A stretch of 64,000 bases of DNA from Planococcus sp. MB-3u-03 (GCF_002833405.1 NZ_CP025135.1:1407501-1471500), one strand, 5' to 3'. Positions 1-9,510 are shown, counted from the stretch's first letter. A program made the numbers and translations. The notes: a model not told the origin generated them from the letters alone.

Positions 1-226
1 CTAAAATTATAGAGTTTTTCTTTTTGTTTCTATCAATTGAAAAAGGCTTATCATTGTTGAGTAACAATACTATCTTAAATGGATGCACGAAGTTTTACTT
101 ATTAAAGGAATTAAGCTTCTGAAAAAAATTGAGATTGGAAAACTTACATAATACTATGACGAGAAAGGTATATGCTGAAGTAAAAGTGATATATTTGAAC
201 TACTAAAATGAATGTGAGGAAAAAAG

Positions 227-661
227 ATGAAGAAATTGATGTTAGTTAATCTCTTATTAATGCTAGTTCTGCTATGTGGATGTTCCTCTAATGAAAGTGC
301 TTTAGAAAAAGCTCCACCCTACATAAAAGAAACTTGGTTTTTTTATGAATCAATGAGTAAAGCAACAGATGCTTTAGATGGTGGGGAACATGTTGATATA
401 GCATTTGATAAACATTTTTCGAATGAAAGTGAAATCATTTCCTATATTGATTCAGCGTCATCTGAAACAGAAGAAGAAGAACTGGTTAATCTAAATATTC
501 ATCTGATGCATCTTCAATTGTCTACCCTGGGCATCGCTAACTTTAACGAATCTATGGGAGGCGAAACAGTTGATGTAGAACAATTTGTATATGACCTTCA
601 AGTTCCAAGATATGAACTTGCAAAAATTTATGATAAATATGGATTGGAATACGAAGAATAG
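227..661 (+). CDS. small putative lipoprotein, function unknown
   Basis: 144-residue protein. The N-terminus is a lipoprotein signal: Lys2-Lys3, a hydrophobic core to about residue 16, then a lipobox LCGC with the lipidated Cys at 19. The mature part should therefore be anchored on the outer face of the cytoplasmic membrane. The rest is acidic and rich in Glu, Asp and Ser, with no motif I recognise. The start is supported by a purine-rich stretch (gtgaggaaaaaag) just before the ATG. The gene stands alone in AT-rich DNA and is followed by a hairpin terminator. It resembles the small cargo lipoproteins of Bacillales islands, but no function can be assigned. Confidence 0.7.
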   Translation: MKKLMLVNLLLMLVLLCGCSSNESALEKAPPYIKETWFFYESMSKATDALDGGEHVDIAFDKHFSNESEIISYIDSASSETEEEELVNLNIHLMHLQLSTLGIANFNESMGGETVDVEQFVYDLQVPRYELAKIYDKYGLEYEE

Positions 662-732
662 ACAGCACAAAGCCATATAGAAATAAAATCGCTTGCTTTA
701 ATAAGTTTGATTCCTGCAAAAGAAAAGATTAA

Positions 733-778
733 ATAAGGAAGCACCTGTGATGTTGCAGGAGCTTCTTTTTTTATTGTG
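733..778 (+). terminator. rho-independent terminator after the lipoprotein gene
   Basis: gaagcacctg and caggagcttc form a hairpin with one A-A mismatch around a short loop, followed by a run of seven T. It closes the lipoprotein transcript before the recombinase gene. Confidence 0.7.
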
Positions 779-878
779 TATCATTTGACTACACCTACTT
801 GAAACACTTCTGAGTCATTGATATGATTGACTGCACAGAGTCTCATATACATGAATCAAAATGAAGGGTGGATAACAC

Positions 879-1481
879 ATGAAAAAGATAGGGTATGCAA
901 GGGTATCATCAACAGGACAAAACTTATCTGCGCAGATTAATCAATTGAAAGAAGCAGGATGTATTACCATCTTCCAAGAGAAAGTATCTGGCAGGAAGAC
1001 AGCAAACAGAGAACAGTTTAACAACTTACTTGATGCTGTCTGTGAAGGTGATACTATTGTTGTGACAAAACTTGATAGGTTTGCCAGAAGCACTAAGGAT
1101 GCATTACATACTATTGAGCTTTTAAATAACAAAGGAGTCTCATTGATTGTATTGAATATGGGAGGGGACAGAGTAGACACAAGCACAGCGATTGGTAAGT
1201 TAATGATAACGGTGTTATCTGGGATTGCTGAATTTGAAGCAGATATGATACGGGAGCGGCAAATAGAAGGTATAGCAGAAGCTAAGGCTAGAGGAGTGTA
1301 TAAAGGCAGACCGCATACTTATACAGAGAGGCATAGTGGCCTAAAGCACGCTATAGAACTGTATGAACAAAGAAAGACCAATAAGAAGACCGTAAAGGAA
1401 ATTGCTAAGATTACCAATATAAGCAAAGCAACTATTTATAGAGCAATAAAAGAGAAAAAAGAAAAGCGGCAGCTCTTGTAA
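879..1481 (+). CDS. serine recombinase, resolvase/invertase family
   Basis: 200-residue small serine recombinase that would cut and rejoin DNA at short crossover sites through a phosphoserine link. The N-terminal catalytic domain (about 1-140) opens with IGYARVSS, giving the conserved Arg8 and nucleophile Ser10. The central TKLDRFARS block holds the other conserved arginines, and a long E-helix region runs around EFEADMIRERQIEG. A short C-terminal helix-turn-helix (about 150-190, EIAKITNISKATIYRA) binds DNA. The length is normal for the Tn3-resolvase/Hin group. RBS-like gaagggtgg lies before the ATG. It sits in the AT-rich island and may be the island's mobility or dimer-resolution enzyme. 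No clear recombination sites were seen beside it. Confidence 0.93.
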   Translation: MKKIGYARVSSTGQNLSAQINQLKEAGCITIFQEKVSGRKTANREQFNNLLDAVCEGDTIVVTKLDRFARSTKDALHTIELLNNKGVSLIVLNMGGDRVDTSTAIGKLMITVLSGIAEFEADMIRERQIEGIAEAKARGVYKGRPHTYTERHSGLKHAIELYEQRKTNKKTVKEIAKITNISKATIYRAIKEKKEKRQLL

Positions 1482-1868
1482 CTTCTTCGTTAGCACTCAT
1501 GATTATTAAATTTTTTTACAGGTTGTATACATCTTCTGAAGAATGGTTGCAAAGGTTAGATAAGTTCTAATGAGGTTTAGAATTGATGCGTCTAGTATTT
1601 ACAGATTTTTAGTTAAGAAGTGTAAGTAAAAGTTGAAAGAGTTTTCGAATTACAAAAAAGTATGGGGGGTACATTTGACCAAATCATTACTACCTACTAC
1701 CCTATATACATACGCTGTTACGCTCCCAGAATAGGATTGCATATTATACAAAGTATATGGTGAGCCTCTCTATCCTTATTTTAAAACTTTGAATACACAA
1801 ATTGGTATATTGTGGTTTTTATGATTTAATTTGTAGTATATATGGACTGATTGTAGGAGGGGAAGATA
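1482..1868. other. AT-rich intergenic region, no gene seen
   Basis: 387 bases between the recombinase and the tandem-repeat gene. It holds only short open frames without ribosome binding sites. A good AGGAGG-type site (taggaggggaag) lies just before the ATG at 1869 and belongs to the next gene. Confidence 0.5.
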
Positions 1869-2849
1869 ATGGATGATTTTTCTAAGGAGTTTAACCAACA
1901 ACAAAGAACAATAGATGCAATAGTGCAAGGTTGGAAAAGCCCAATTAAGGAGTTCAACCAACATCAAAGAACAATAGATGCAATAGTGCAAGGTTGGAAA
2001 AGTCCAATTAAGGAGTTCAACCAACAACAAAGAACAATAGATGCAATAGTGCAAGGTTGGAAAAGCCCAATTAAGGAGTTCAACCAACATCAAAGAACAA
2101 TAGATGCAATAGTGCAAGGTTGGAAAAGTCCAATTAAGGAGTTCAACCAACATCAAAGAACAATAGATGCAATAGTGCAAGGTTGGAAAAGTCCAATTAA
2201 GGAGTTCAACCAACATCAAAAGAACAATAGATGCAATAGTGCAAGGTTGGAAAAGTCCAATTAAGGAGTTCAACCAACATCAAAGAACAATAGATGCAAT
2301 AGTGCAAGGTTGGAAAAGCCCAATTAAGGAGTTCAACCAACAACAAATTGAATTGCAAAAGATATTGTCTTCTATAGAGAGTAAATCTAAAACACAATCA
2401 TTTGATTTTAGTGAAAGTTTATTGGTAGTGAATAATGTACTCGAGGATACACGCATTGATATTGAGACTAACGTGACGTCTAACCCAACTGAATTTGAGC
2501 AGGAATTATTAACATGGACGCATGAACAAATCGAGATTTTTCGAGCTAAGCAATTCTTTAAGAAACATGTGTAATGCAATTGATACTAAAATAGCAGGCG
2601 CATATATGGGATTTACTTAATAAAATAGCTACAATAATTGCAATTGTAAACTTTTGCAAGCAAACGAGCAAGATATTCATATTCATAATTACCACGATGA
2701 TGTAATTATAGAATCTGAGACTGATGGTAATAAGACTGATATATTGAGAAAAAGAAGACCAACATAAACTAAAATTTGAAAATGATAATGAAAAATATTC
2801 AGGTGGAGAGTACCTAGGAAAAATACCTTTATTCAAAAATGCGTACTAA
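1869..2849 (+). CDS. tandem-repeat protein, unknown function (frameshifted)
   Basis: The gene starts at ATG 1869 after a strong RBS (aggaggggaag). After a five-residue lead it encodes seven full and one partial copy of a 21-residue unit (KEFNQQQRTIDAIVQGWKSPI, varying QQQ/QHQ at one spot). One extra A in the sixth unit, near 2218, shifts the frame. The frame then continues through IELQKILSSIESKS to 2574. Further frame changes between about 2560 and 2770 would join a short hydrophobic stretch (KIATIIAIV) and a hydrophilic tail ending in GKIPLFKNAY at the TAA at 2847. Each unit has an amphipathic helix-like pattern, so the array may form a coiled or solenoid rod. The next gene starts 24 bases later with its own RBS, so the two are probably co-transcribed. 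I do not recognise the family. Confidence 0.6.
1884..2352 (+). repeat. 63-bp tandem repeat array inside a coding region
   Basis: Unit starts are at 1884, 1947, 2010, 2073, 2136, 2199, 2263 and 2326. All spacings are 63 bp except the sixth (64 bp, one extra A). Units are nearly identical and fall into subtypes by CAA/CAT in the QxQ codon and AGC/AGT in the serine codon. The order (Q-AGC, H-AGT, Q-AGC, H-AGT, H-AGT, H-AGT, H-AGC, Q) suggests recent copying, including of two-unit blocks. Because the unit is a multiple of three, copy-number changes keep the frame. Confidence 0.95.
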
Positions 2850-2873
2850 CAAGAAAGGTTTAAAGGAGATTAT

Positions 2874-4700
2874 ATGTCCAAAATAAAATTCTATTCTGAG
2901 TATAGTTTCGGTATGATGGAAGATTTAGAAAAATAGCAGAAAAGATTAACAACGAAGATATTGATGCCAAGTGGGATATTAATGATTTGTTGGAATTTCA
3001 TAATATTTTAAAATACATAAAGGTTGAAAGTTTTAGAGAGTATATTATCCAAGAAACTAAGATAGATATAAAAATACGAGGAAAAGATTAAGCGGAAAAT
3101 TGGTATCTTTCTAAGCAATCACAACGATGATTTTCTCCATTTATTCCACAATATCGACTTTGATAATTCAGATGACTTCTTTGAAGTTTTGAAGACTACA
3201 AGGTATATAAAAGCATTAAAGCGGAATGTCTCCAACAATTTTCGAAAAAGAAAATGTGCATATTTACGCGTTCCTAAAGTCGAAGAGGCTAACTAATTTT
3301 TGATGAGGTAGTTAGGAGTGTATTAATATCTGACCCTAGTAATGCAGAAATAGTTCTGTCAAAGTATTTAAAAGAAAATGAATTGTTCATGCCGCCTTCT
3401 TTGACAGAATCAGATATCTTAATTTTGATTCAAGAATATAGTTTCCCCACAAGTTAATACAAATGTATTAAGGAAAATAATCACTTTTCCACCTAATAAG
3501 GGTATGAAAATACCTGACAAAATCAAGTTGTATGCTAAGAGGAAAGTAAACGAAGAGGAGGAAAGGGTATTTGCTAACGAAACAGGAATCGAGTCTAGAA
3601 TAATGATTTCTTATTTGGGAGACCAAGAAGAAGAAGTCTCATTTAGAACGGAAGGTAGAAATATATCTATAAAGGTGAGTAAAAGTGGATTGAAGAAAAT
3701 ACTGATTACCCTACACTTTGGAACAATTTCATTTATCTATTTGGATTTGTTGATGAAACTATGAGGTTATTTCTCGATTCTAGAAAAGAAAGCTCTGCTC
3801 TAGAATCTCTATTTATCCCACAAGCAGCGCACTTATATTATAAATCATCCACTTTCGATACCAAAGAAATGGTGTCTAATATTCAGATACAGAGTTATGC
3901 TCAAGTTTTAAGGAGTTTTGGGGTAAATTTGGAAGAAATGATTGAATGGTTCTTCGACATTTATATGAAAGAAGAATTTCAAATTGATGATTTTATAGTT
4001 AAAATGCCGTCGACAGATGCATCTTACTTCGAAAAGTGTAGGACTATTCTGCCTGAGATAGATAGAATTTTAAACAGTATAATACTTTGGTTGAAGACGG
4101 AGTGATAGACCATGACTTAATCCAAATGTCATCTTCTAGTTTTAAAACTAAAGAGATTATATCCTTTAATAGAAAAATATGTTTATTCAACTAGTAATTG
4201 GTTTAAAACAGTTTCCAATTTATTGTTTTCTGACCAAAGTGGCATATTTCGTTTGCCGAACAGAAGTAAGAAACACTGAATTTTTCAACTTGATAAATGC
4301 TGAAAAGTTAAGTAAAAGTGAATTTCACGAACATCAATTGAGAAAGCTGCAATGGTTGTTTGATAACGATTTAATTTTGAAAGTTTCTCGGGTCATATTG
4401 AGTTTGTTGACTGGAAAACAATATATTCTTAAAGAACTCTATGATTCAGAAGTAATGAGTTACTGGCATTATCCTCATGAAATACAAGTATTAATTGAGG
4501 AGTTAGAAAGTCGAAATCTTGTTGATATAGAAACTAGTCTCTTTTCAAGAAACGAACAAGATTACATTGACTATTATCTAAATAAATCTAAGTTCACCAA
4601 TGGTCATGACATTCGAAATAAGTATTTACATGGAACAAATACTAACGATGAGAGAGAATATGAAATAGACTACTATATGATTCTTAAACTTTTGTCATAA
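2874..4700 (+). pseudogene. large unknown protein with C-terminal HEPN-like motif (frame broken many times)
   Basis: A good RBS (aaaggaga) precedes ATG 2874, and coding sense can be followed to the TAA at 4698 only by changing frame many times. The pieces are: MSKIKFYSEYSFG; RKIAEKINNEDIDAKWD; KYEEKIKRKIGIFLSNHNDD; DEVVRSVLISDPSNAEIV; NKGMKIPDKIKLYAKRK (3504-3764); a long piece 3761-4105; and 4260-4700. Joined, they give a protein of roughly 600 residues. Near the C-terminus is DIRNKYLHGT, an R-x4-H arrangement like the catalytic motif of HEPN RNases, as in several abortive-infection proteins. Frames end and resume within a few codons, as with random indels, and housekeeping genes in this window show the same damage. 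The real gene may therefore be intact. A defence role is inferred only from the motif and the island setting. Confidence 0.5.
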
Positions 4701-4849
4701 TAGTTCTTAAAATAAATGATGATTTATGTGTTAGAGGAGGGAAACAATAAACTTTAAAGTAAAAGTGATTACTGGAAAACTCATTTTAACGAGGCAATGA
4801 TTCCGTGTAAATAGAATGGTTAGCAGCTTAGTTGGTAAATAGGAATGAG

Positions 4850-5346
4850 GTGAATGTAATCGAAAACTTACAAAAAGAGAAAAGCGAAAAGAGCAGAGCT
4901 GAAGACATTATAGAAGGAATTAGTTTATCTATAGTATTTATAGGTATAGGAACAGCATTATATTTTGTGCCTACTTTCTTTTATTTTGAAATTCTCACTG
5001 TCATTGTAGGTGTAGTTTCTCTCTTGTAGTGGGATTATTATTTTGAGTATTGAATTGTCTAAAATGGGTGGGAAGAATATAGGTTTTGATGATTTAGGTT
5101 TGGGGTTAGGGTTTCTAATAGTATGGTCTTTCATCTACTTTTATTTCCTTTATACATGGTTGAACTTTATAAGTATCTTTATTTTGTTTTTGGAATGTAT
5201 GGCTTTGTAAGTGGTTTTAAAGTTGGTATATGGATTTTAAAAGAAAATGACAGCAAAAGTGAGATATTTGTAAAATAGGTCTTATAATCTTGCAAATTGT
5301 TGGTTTTATTTCAGCTGTATTAACAATAGTTAGTGCATTGAACTAA
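4850..5346 (+). pseudogene. multi-pass membrane protein, unknown (frame broken)
   Basis: Begins at GTG 4850 after ggaatgag (a TTG at 4832 is an alternative). A charged N-terminus (about 25 residues, Lys/Glu-rich) is followed by hydrophobic segments ISLSIVFIGIGTALYFV and ILTVIVGVVSLL. After frame changes near 5020, 5040, 5200 and 5275 come GLGFLIVWSFIYFYFLYTW, FISIFILFLE, FGMYGFVSGFKVGIWIL and a last segment IGLIILQIVGFISAVLTIV, ending at the TAA at 5344. This predicts five or six membrane helices. It follows the HEPN-like gene in the same direction and could be the third gene of the cassette. No family is recognised. Confidence 0.45.
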
Positions 5347-5451
5347 AATAAAGGATTGAGTTAAATAGAAATTAACATATAATAAGGAAAGAAGATAATA
5401 ACGGTCTTAGTTCGGGAAATGTTCTAATCCCACTTTCGTGAGGAAAGTCAT

Positions 5452-5524
<73 letters not shown>

Positions 5525-5527
5525 TCT

Positions 5528-5568
5528 CAAAACCTTGTTTTCCCTTATCGGGAAAGCAAGGTTTTTCA
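5528..5568 (+). terminator. terminator of the tRNA-Arg transcript
   Basis: aaaaccttgttttccc and gggaaagcaaggttttt form a long hairpin just after the tRNA, ending in a T-run. Confidence 0.85.
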
Positions 5569-5685
5569 TTTTGTGAAAACGCTTGTGAAGAAATGATGGA
5601 CATTTGATTTTTCGCTGTTTATTTGCGAGGTATGTCGTATAATGGAAAAGATAGAGAAAAACATACCAAAAGGTGGAAATGAAAC

Positions 5686-6282
5686 GTGTTCAGAAACAAA
5701 TGGAAACGGATTTTGATCGTACTTTCCCTCATACAAACCATTTTAATTGCGGCGACGGCGACGAGCATTTGGACCTTTGCCAGTGAATCTGAGTTAATGG
5801 AAGCTGACGCGGCGATCGTGCTCGGCACGAAAGTCGTCGGCGGGGAGCCTTCGCCGGTGCTCGAGCAGCGCATTCGCCACGCCATCGATCTATATGAGGC
5901 GGGCTATGTCGAGAAGATCATCTTTACAGGAGGCCTCACGGACGGAGCGGACCTCGCTGAGTCGGTCGTGAGCCGCGATTTCGCGATCCGCAATCATGTC
6001 CCTGAAGAAGATATTCTGATCGAAACCCAATCGCTCATCACGGAAGAGAATTTCCGTTTCGCCGGTGAACTGGCGGATGAAAACGGATTGTCGAGCTTTC
6101 TCGTCGTCAGCGATCCCTTACATATGAAACGTGCACTCCTCATGGCGGAACACGCCGGAATCGATGCCCACTCCTCTCCGACGCCTTCGACCGAATTCAA
6201 GGGCTTTGCGAACATCGCGCCGTTCTTCGCGCGTGAAGTCGTTTGCTATATGGCTTACGTCGCGATGCACGCTGTCATTTAA
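5686..6282 (+). CDS. YdcF/SanA-like DUF218 membrane-anchored protein
   Basis: 198-residue member of the DUF218 (YdcF/SanA/ElyC) family, whose members are linked to envelope barrier functions; the chemistry is not settled. An N-terminal helix (about 8-30) should anchor it with the domain outside. Family signatures are DAAIVLGTKVVGGEPSPVL (first strand and loop), IIFTGG, ESVVSRDF and the SDPLHMKRAL block. The start is GTG 5686 after aaaggtgg; the nearby ATG at 5679 is out of frame. A TATAAT at 5638 suggests its own promoter. It is the first clear core gene after the tRNA and is closed by its own terminator. Confidence 0.88.
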   Translation: MFRNKWKRILIVLSLIQTILIAATATSIWTFASESELMEADAAIVLGTKVVGGEPSPVLEQRIRHAIDLYEAGYVEKIIFTGGLTDGADLAESVVSRDFAIRNHVPEEDILIETQSLITEENFRFAGELADENGLSSFLVVSDPLHMKRALLMAEHAGIDAHSSPTPSTEFKGFANIAPFFAREVVCYMAYVAMHAVI

Positions 6283-6284
6283 CG

Positions 6285-6318
6285 AAACTGTCCCGCTGAT
6301 GCGTGGACAGGTTTTTTA
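6285..6318 (+). terminator. terminator after the DUF218 gene
   Basis: aaactgtcc and ggacaggttt pair around an 11-base loop, followed by six T. Confidence 0.8.
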
Positions 6319-6385
6319 ATTTAACAGATGAACACGGCTGCCCCTAGTGATACACTGATAAAAAGCTGTGAGGAGTGTGTTGTAG

Positions 6386-6820
6386 ATGGAAACCGATCAA
6401 CTGAAGCTCAGCACGAAATGGCAAGGGGATTTTGTATTTGAGGCTGCGGGACAAGGCGGCCATACGCTCCGGATGGATGCCCATCAAGGAGTCGGGAACG
6501 AGCAAGGATTGCTTCCGACGCAGGCGCTGCTCGGCTCGCTTGCCGGATGCGTCGGTATGGACGTCGTGATGATTCTGCGCGCCAGGATGAAAGAGGTTCG
6601 CTCTATCGAAATCGTCACGGAAGGAGACAAGCGCCGGAACCCGCCGAAGGAATTCTTGGCGATTACGGTGACTTTTATCGTGGAAGGGGACATCGACGCG
6701 GATAAAGTCTGGCATGCCATCAAAGTGAGCGGGGAGAAATACTGCCCGGTCGCCCATTCCTTAAAAGCGGAGGTCGCGTACAAACTGGTTTTAAACGGCG
6801 AAGAGGCTGGCGCAAAATAG
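6386..6820 (+). CDS. OsmC/Ohr-family peroxiredoxin-like protein
   Basis: 144 residues, the normal length for OsmC-like proteins, which reduce organic hydroperoxides through two cysteines. Both are present: Cys55 in SLAGCVGMDV and Cys120 in GEKYCPVAHS. Glu40 (GNEQGL) is at a place often conserved in the family. RBS gaggagtg stands before the ATG at 6386. It appears to be transcribed alone: a GC-rich hairpin (gctggcgc/gcgccggc) overlaps the stop codon and a new promoter follows. Whether it is a true peroxidase or the less-studied YhfA-type branch cannot be decided from sequence. Confidence 0.9.
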   Translation: METDQLKLSTKWQGDFVFEAAGQGGHTLRMDAHQGVGNEQGLLPTQALLGSLAGCVGMDVVMILRARMKEVRSIEIVTEGDKRRNPPKEFLAITVTFIVEGDIDADKVWHAIKVSGEKYCPVAHSLKAEVAYKLVLNGEEAGAK

Positions 6821-6834
6821 CGCCGGCTTTCGTT

Positions 6835-6862
6835 TTCACAGTGTATTTTCCTATGGTATGAT
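6835..6862 (+). promoter_or_regulatory. sigma-A promoter of the TPR gene
   Basis: TTCACA at 6835 and TATGAT at 6857 with 16 bases between. This places transcription start just before the RBS agaggtgg of the ATG at 6885. Confidence 0.65.
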
Positions 6863-6884
6863 GAATGGACAAAGAGGTGGTAGG

Positions 6885-7865
6885 ATGCGGAAGAAGTTTG
6901 GGGATTTGAAGCGCAGGGGCAATGTCATCGTCTTTCCGACAACGGTCACACGGCTTTTATCGGAAGGGATGACGAGTTTAAAAAATGAACAATACGCCGA
7001 CGCCCGCGATAAGCTGTACCAAGTGCTCGTCTACGAGCCGGACCATGCAGCGGCGCTCGGCGGATATGCCTACAGCTTGTACGAGCTGGGGGAATTCGAG
7101 GAAGCGCTCGAAGTCGTGCAGGAATTGCTGCGCGTCGGGCCGATCCATTATTTGGAGACGATGGAGCTATACATAAGCATTTTAATGCAAGTAAAGGAAT
7201 TCGAAGAAGCCGAGAAGATGATCGAAGTGCTCATCGAGGAAAACGTCCTGCCGAAAGAGCGTTTGGAGCAATTCCATCAATTGCGCGATCTCAATGAACG
7301 CATCGCCGAAAGCGCAGCTTCTGCCAAAAGGGAAACCGGCCAATTCAGCCTGGAGCAATTTTTGCCGCTTAGTGCTGCCGAACAGGAGCAGCGGGTGACT
7401 GAATTGCCGAAAGAAGCATATAGTGCCATAAGGAACCAGCTGATCGAATTGATCAAGCATCCGGAAGTGGATTGGGTGGCGAAATCTTATCTTTTGCTCA
7501 TGCTGCGTGAACAGCAAATAAGCGGGACTGTGCGTGTTGAAAAATTCCATTACAAAAACGAGCTTGCCATCAGCGAGTTGCCGGATCCGCTGAAGGACGA
7601 ACGCCTCCTCGGGATTCGCAAGCGTTTGGAAGAGGCGTTGGAAAAAGAGCCGGCCAAGCTGCAGATGGCGATGGAACTGGTCGACCGGCATATTTATCTG
7701 CTGTATCCGTTTTTCTTTGAAGAGTTTGAGGAAGCGGAAATCGCTGAAGCCTACCATGCGTATCTCGATAGTTTGTTCAGCGGCGACGCCGATGTAAAAG
7801 CTGATCCGAAACTGCTGGAAATGCTCATGCAGGCCGAGGCATACATAGAATTGCGCAATGGATAG
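6885..7865 (+). CDS. ysoA: TPR-repeat protein YsoA
   Basis: 326-residue soluble protein with tetratricopeptide repeats in its N-terminal half, for example LKNEQYADARDKLYQVL and ELGEFEEALEVVQELL, where the spaced Ala/Gly/Tyr pattern of TPR helices is clear. The C-terminal half is helical and charged, without recognised motifs. TPRs bind partner proteins, but no partner is known to me. Position directly upstream of tig matches ysoA of B. subtilis. ATG 6885 is chosen because aaagaggtgg lies eight or so bases before it; the upstream ATG at 6858 overlaps the -10 box. Confidence 0.85.
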   Translation: MRKKFGDLKRRGNVIVFPTTVTRLLSEGMTSLKNEQYADARDKLYQVLVYEPDHAAALGGYAYSLYELGEFEEALEVVQELLRVGPIHYLETMELYISILMQVKEFEEAEKMIEVLIEENVLPKERLEQFHQLRDLNERIAESAASAKRETGQFSLEQFLPLSAAEQEQRVTELPKEAYSAIRNQLIELIKHPEVDWVAKSYLLLMLREQQISGTVRVEKFHYKNELAISELPDPLKDERLLGIRKRLEEALEKEPAKLQMAMELVDRHIYLLYPFFFEEFEEAEIAEAYHAYLDSLFSGDADVKADPKLLEMLMQAEAYIELRNG

Positions 7866-7871
7866 AAATAG

Positions 7872-7899
7872 TTGAACCTGCTCATATGTGTGATATAAT
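7872..7899 (+). promoter_or_regulatory. sigma-A promoter of tig
   Basis: TTGAAC at 7872 and a perfect TATAAT at 7894, spaced by 16 bases, leaving a leader of about 60 bases before the tig ATG at 7969. Confidence 0.8.
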
Positions 7900-7968
7900 G
7901 TGGAGGTTGTCAAAAATCGTACAAATATCGTACATGACTTTGTAAAAAAATGTTTGGAGGGCTTATAC

Positions 7969-9270
7969 ATGTCAGCAAAATGGGAAAAGCAAGAAGGTAA
8001 TGTCGGAGTTCTTACAGTAGAAGTGCCGGCTGAAGAAGTAAACGGCGCGCTTGATAAAGCGTTCAAAAAAGTCGTTAAGGAAATTAACGTACCAGGATTC
8101 CGCAAAGGGAAAATGCCACGCCAAATGTTCGAAAAACGTTTCGGTGTAGAATCTCTTTACCAGGATGCACTTGATTTCATCCTGCCTGACGCTTACGCGA
8201 ACGCAGTCGAAGAAGCAGGCATCAACCCGGTTGACCGCCCTGAAATCGACATTGAAAAATTGGAAAAGAACGAGCCGTTGGTATTCACTGCTAAAGTAAC
8301 AGTGAAACCTGAAGTAGAACTTGGCGAATACAAAGGCCTTGAAGTTTCCAAAGAAGACACGAACGTGACGGATGAGGAAATCGAAGAGCAATTGAAAGAA
8401 AGCCAAGAACGCATGGCTGAATTGACTGTCAAAGAAGACGGACAAGTTGAAAACGGCGACACAGCTGTCATCGACTTTGAAGGATTCGTAGACGGAGAAG
8501 CGTTTGAAGGCGGAGCAGGCAACGACTACTCCCTAGAAATCGGTTCTAACTCATTCATCCCAGGCTTCGAAGAGCAATTGATCGGCGCTAAAACGGGCGA
8601 ACAAAAAGACGTAGAAGTCACTTTCCCTGAAGAATACCACGCTGAAGAGCTTGCTGGAAAATCGGCAACATTCAAAGTGACGGTAAACGAAGTGAAAGCG
8701 AAAGAACTTCCTGAACTGAACGATGAGTTCGCTAAAGAACTTGACGAAGAAGTAGACGGCCTTGACGCACTTCGCACGAAAATGAAAGAAAACTTGAAAG
8801 CGGAGAAAGACAACGCTTCTGAAACACAAATGCGCGATCAGCTTGTACAAAAAGCGGCAGAAAACGCTACAGTTGAAATCCCGCAAGCGATGATCGATTC
8901 TGAAATCGACCGCATGATGCAAGACTTCGAACAACGCCTAAGCCAGCAAGGCATGAACAAGGAATTGTACTTCCAGTTCTCAGGCCAAGACGAAGACGCT
9001 CTTCGCGAGCAAATGAAGGCTGATGCTGAAACACGCGTACGCGTATCATTGACGCTTGAAGCAATCGCGAAAGCAGAAAACATGGAAGTCACTTCTGAAG
9101 ACATCGACAAAGAGCTTGAGAAAATGGCTGGCCAATTCAACATGGACGCTGAACAAATCAAAACAGCTCTAGGCGGCACTGAAATGCTAGAAAACGACAT
9201 CCGTATGCAGAACACGGTTGAGTTCCTAGTGGAGAACGCTAAAATCTCTGACGCAAAAGCTGCTGAATAA
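7969..9270 (+). CDS. tig: trigger factor, ribosome-bound chaperone and peptidyl-prolyl isomerase
   Basis: 433-residue trigger factor that binds the ribosome exit tunnel and shields nascent chains. The ribosome-binding loop is visible as [12 protein letters not shown] near residue 45. The FKBP-type isomerase domain follows (about 150-245, [20 protein letters not shown] and [13 protein letters not shown]), then a helical C-terminal chaperone domain. Start ATG 7969 follows ttggaggg; the in-frame upstream start at 7900 overlaps the promoter. It has its own promoter and terminator and lies between ysoA and clpX, as in B. subtilis. The codon choice is restricted, as in highly expressed genes. Confidence 0.97.
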   Translation: MSAKWEKQEGNVGVLTVEVPAEEVNGALDKAFKKVVKEINVPGFRKGKMPRQMFEKRFGVESLYQDALDFILPDAYANAVEEAGINPVDRPEIDIEKLEKNEPLVFTAKVTVKPEVELGEYKGLEVSKEDTNVTDEEIEEQLKESQERMAELTVKEDGQVENGDTAVIDFEGFVDGEAFEGGAGNDYSLEIGSNSFIPGFEEQLIGAKTGEQKDVEVTFPEEYHAEELAGKSATFKVTVNEVKAKELPELNDEFAKELDEEVDGLDALRTKMKENLKAEKDNASETQMRDQLVQKAAENATVEIPQAMIDSEIDRMMQDFEQRLSQQGMNKELYFQFSGQDEDALREQMKADAETRVRVSLTLEAIAKAENMEVTSEDIDKELEKMAGQFNMDAEQIKTALGGTEMLENDIRMQNTVEFLVENAKISDAKAAE

Positions 9271-9287
9271 CACATAAGATTTTTAAT

Positions 9288-9319
9288 AGGACAAGGTGCG
9301 GCAACCGCACCTTGTTTTC
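9288..9319 (+). terminator. terminator of tig
   Basis: acaaggtgcgg and ccgcaccttgt form a perfect stem with a three-base loop followed by tttt. Confidence 0.9.
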
Positions 9320-9395
9320 TATACATAATGGCAAACAAAAATGAATGGCTTTTGCTGATCTCATAAATATTTATACTTTTAATGAGTTTAAATTA

Positions 9396-9510
9396 GCCGT
9401 AACACTACGGAGACTCCCGCGGGATAGCGAGACAGACGAGACCCCGCAAGAAGCGTAGCTTCTGAGGAGGCTTGCGCTCGCCCGCAGGAAAGCGTAGTAG
9501 TTTTACGGCG
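9396..9510 (+). repeat. dispersed GC-rich intergenic repeat, copy 1
   Basis: Contains the family core gactcccgcggga...gaccccgca...gaggaggcttgcgctcgcccgc. The two ends (gccgtaacactacg and cgtagtagttttacggc) are inverted, so the element can fold into one long hairpin. The tig-clpX gap holds nothing else but the clpX promoter. Confidence 0.85.

Noticed and set aside
1776..2273. Long minus-strand open frame (165 codons) opposite the tandem repeats
   Set aside because: Its length comes only from the repeated unit lacking stops on that strand; it has no RBS and overlaps the better-supported plus-strand gene.
1884..2352. Repeat array as a CRISPR
   Set aside because: Units are directly joined, with no unique spacers, and they keep a reading frame.
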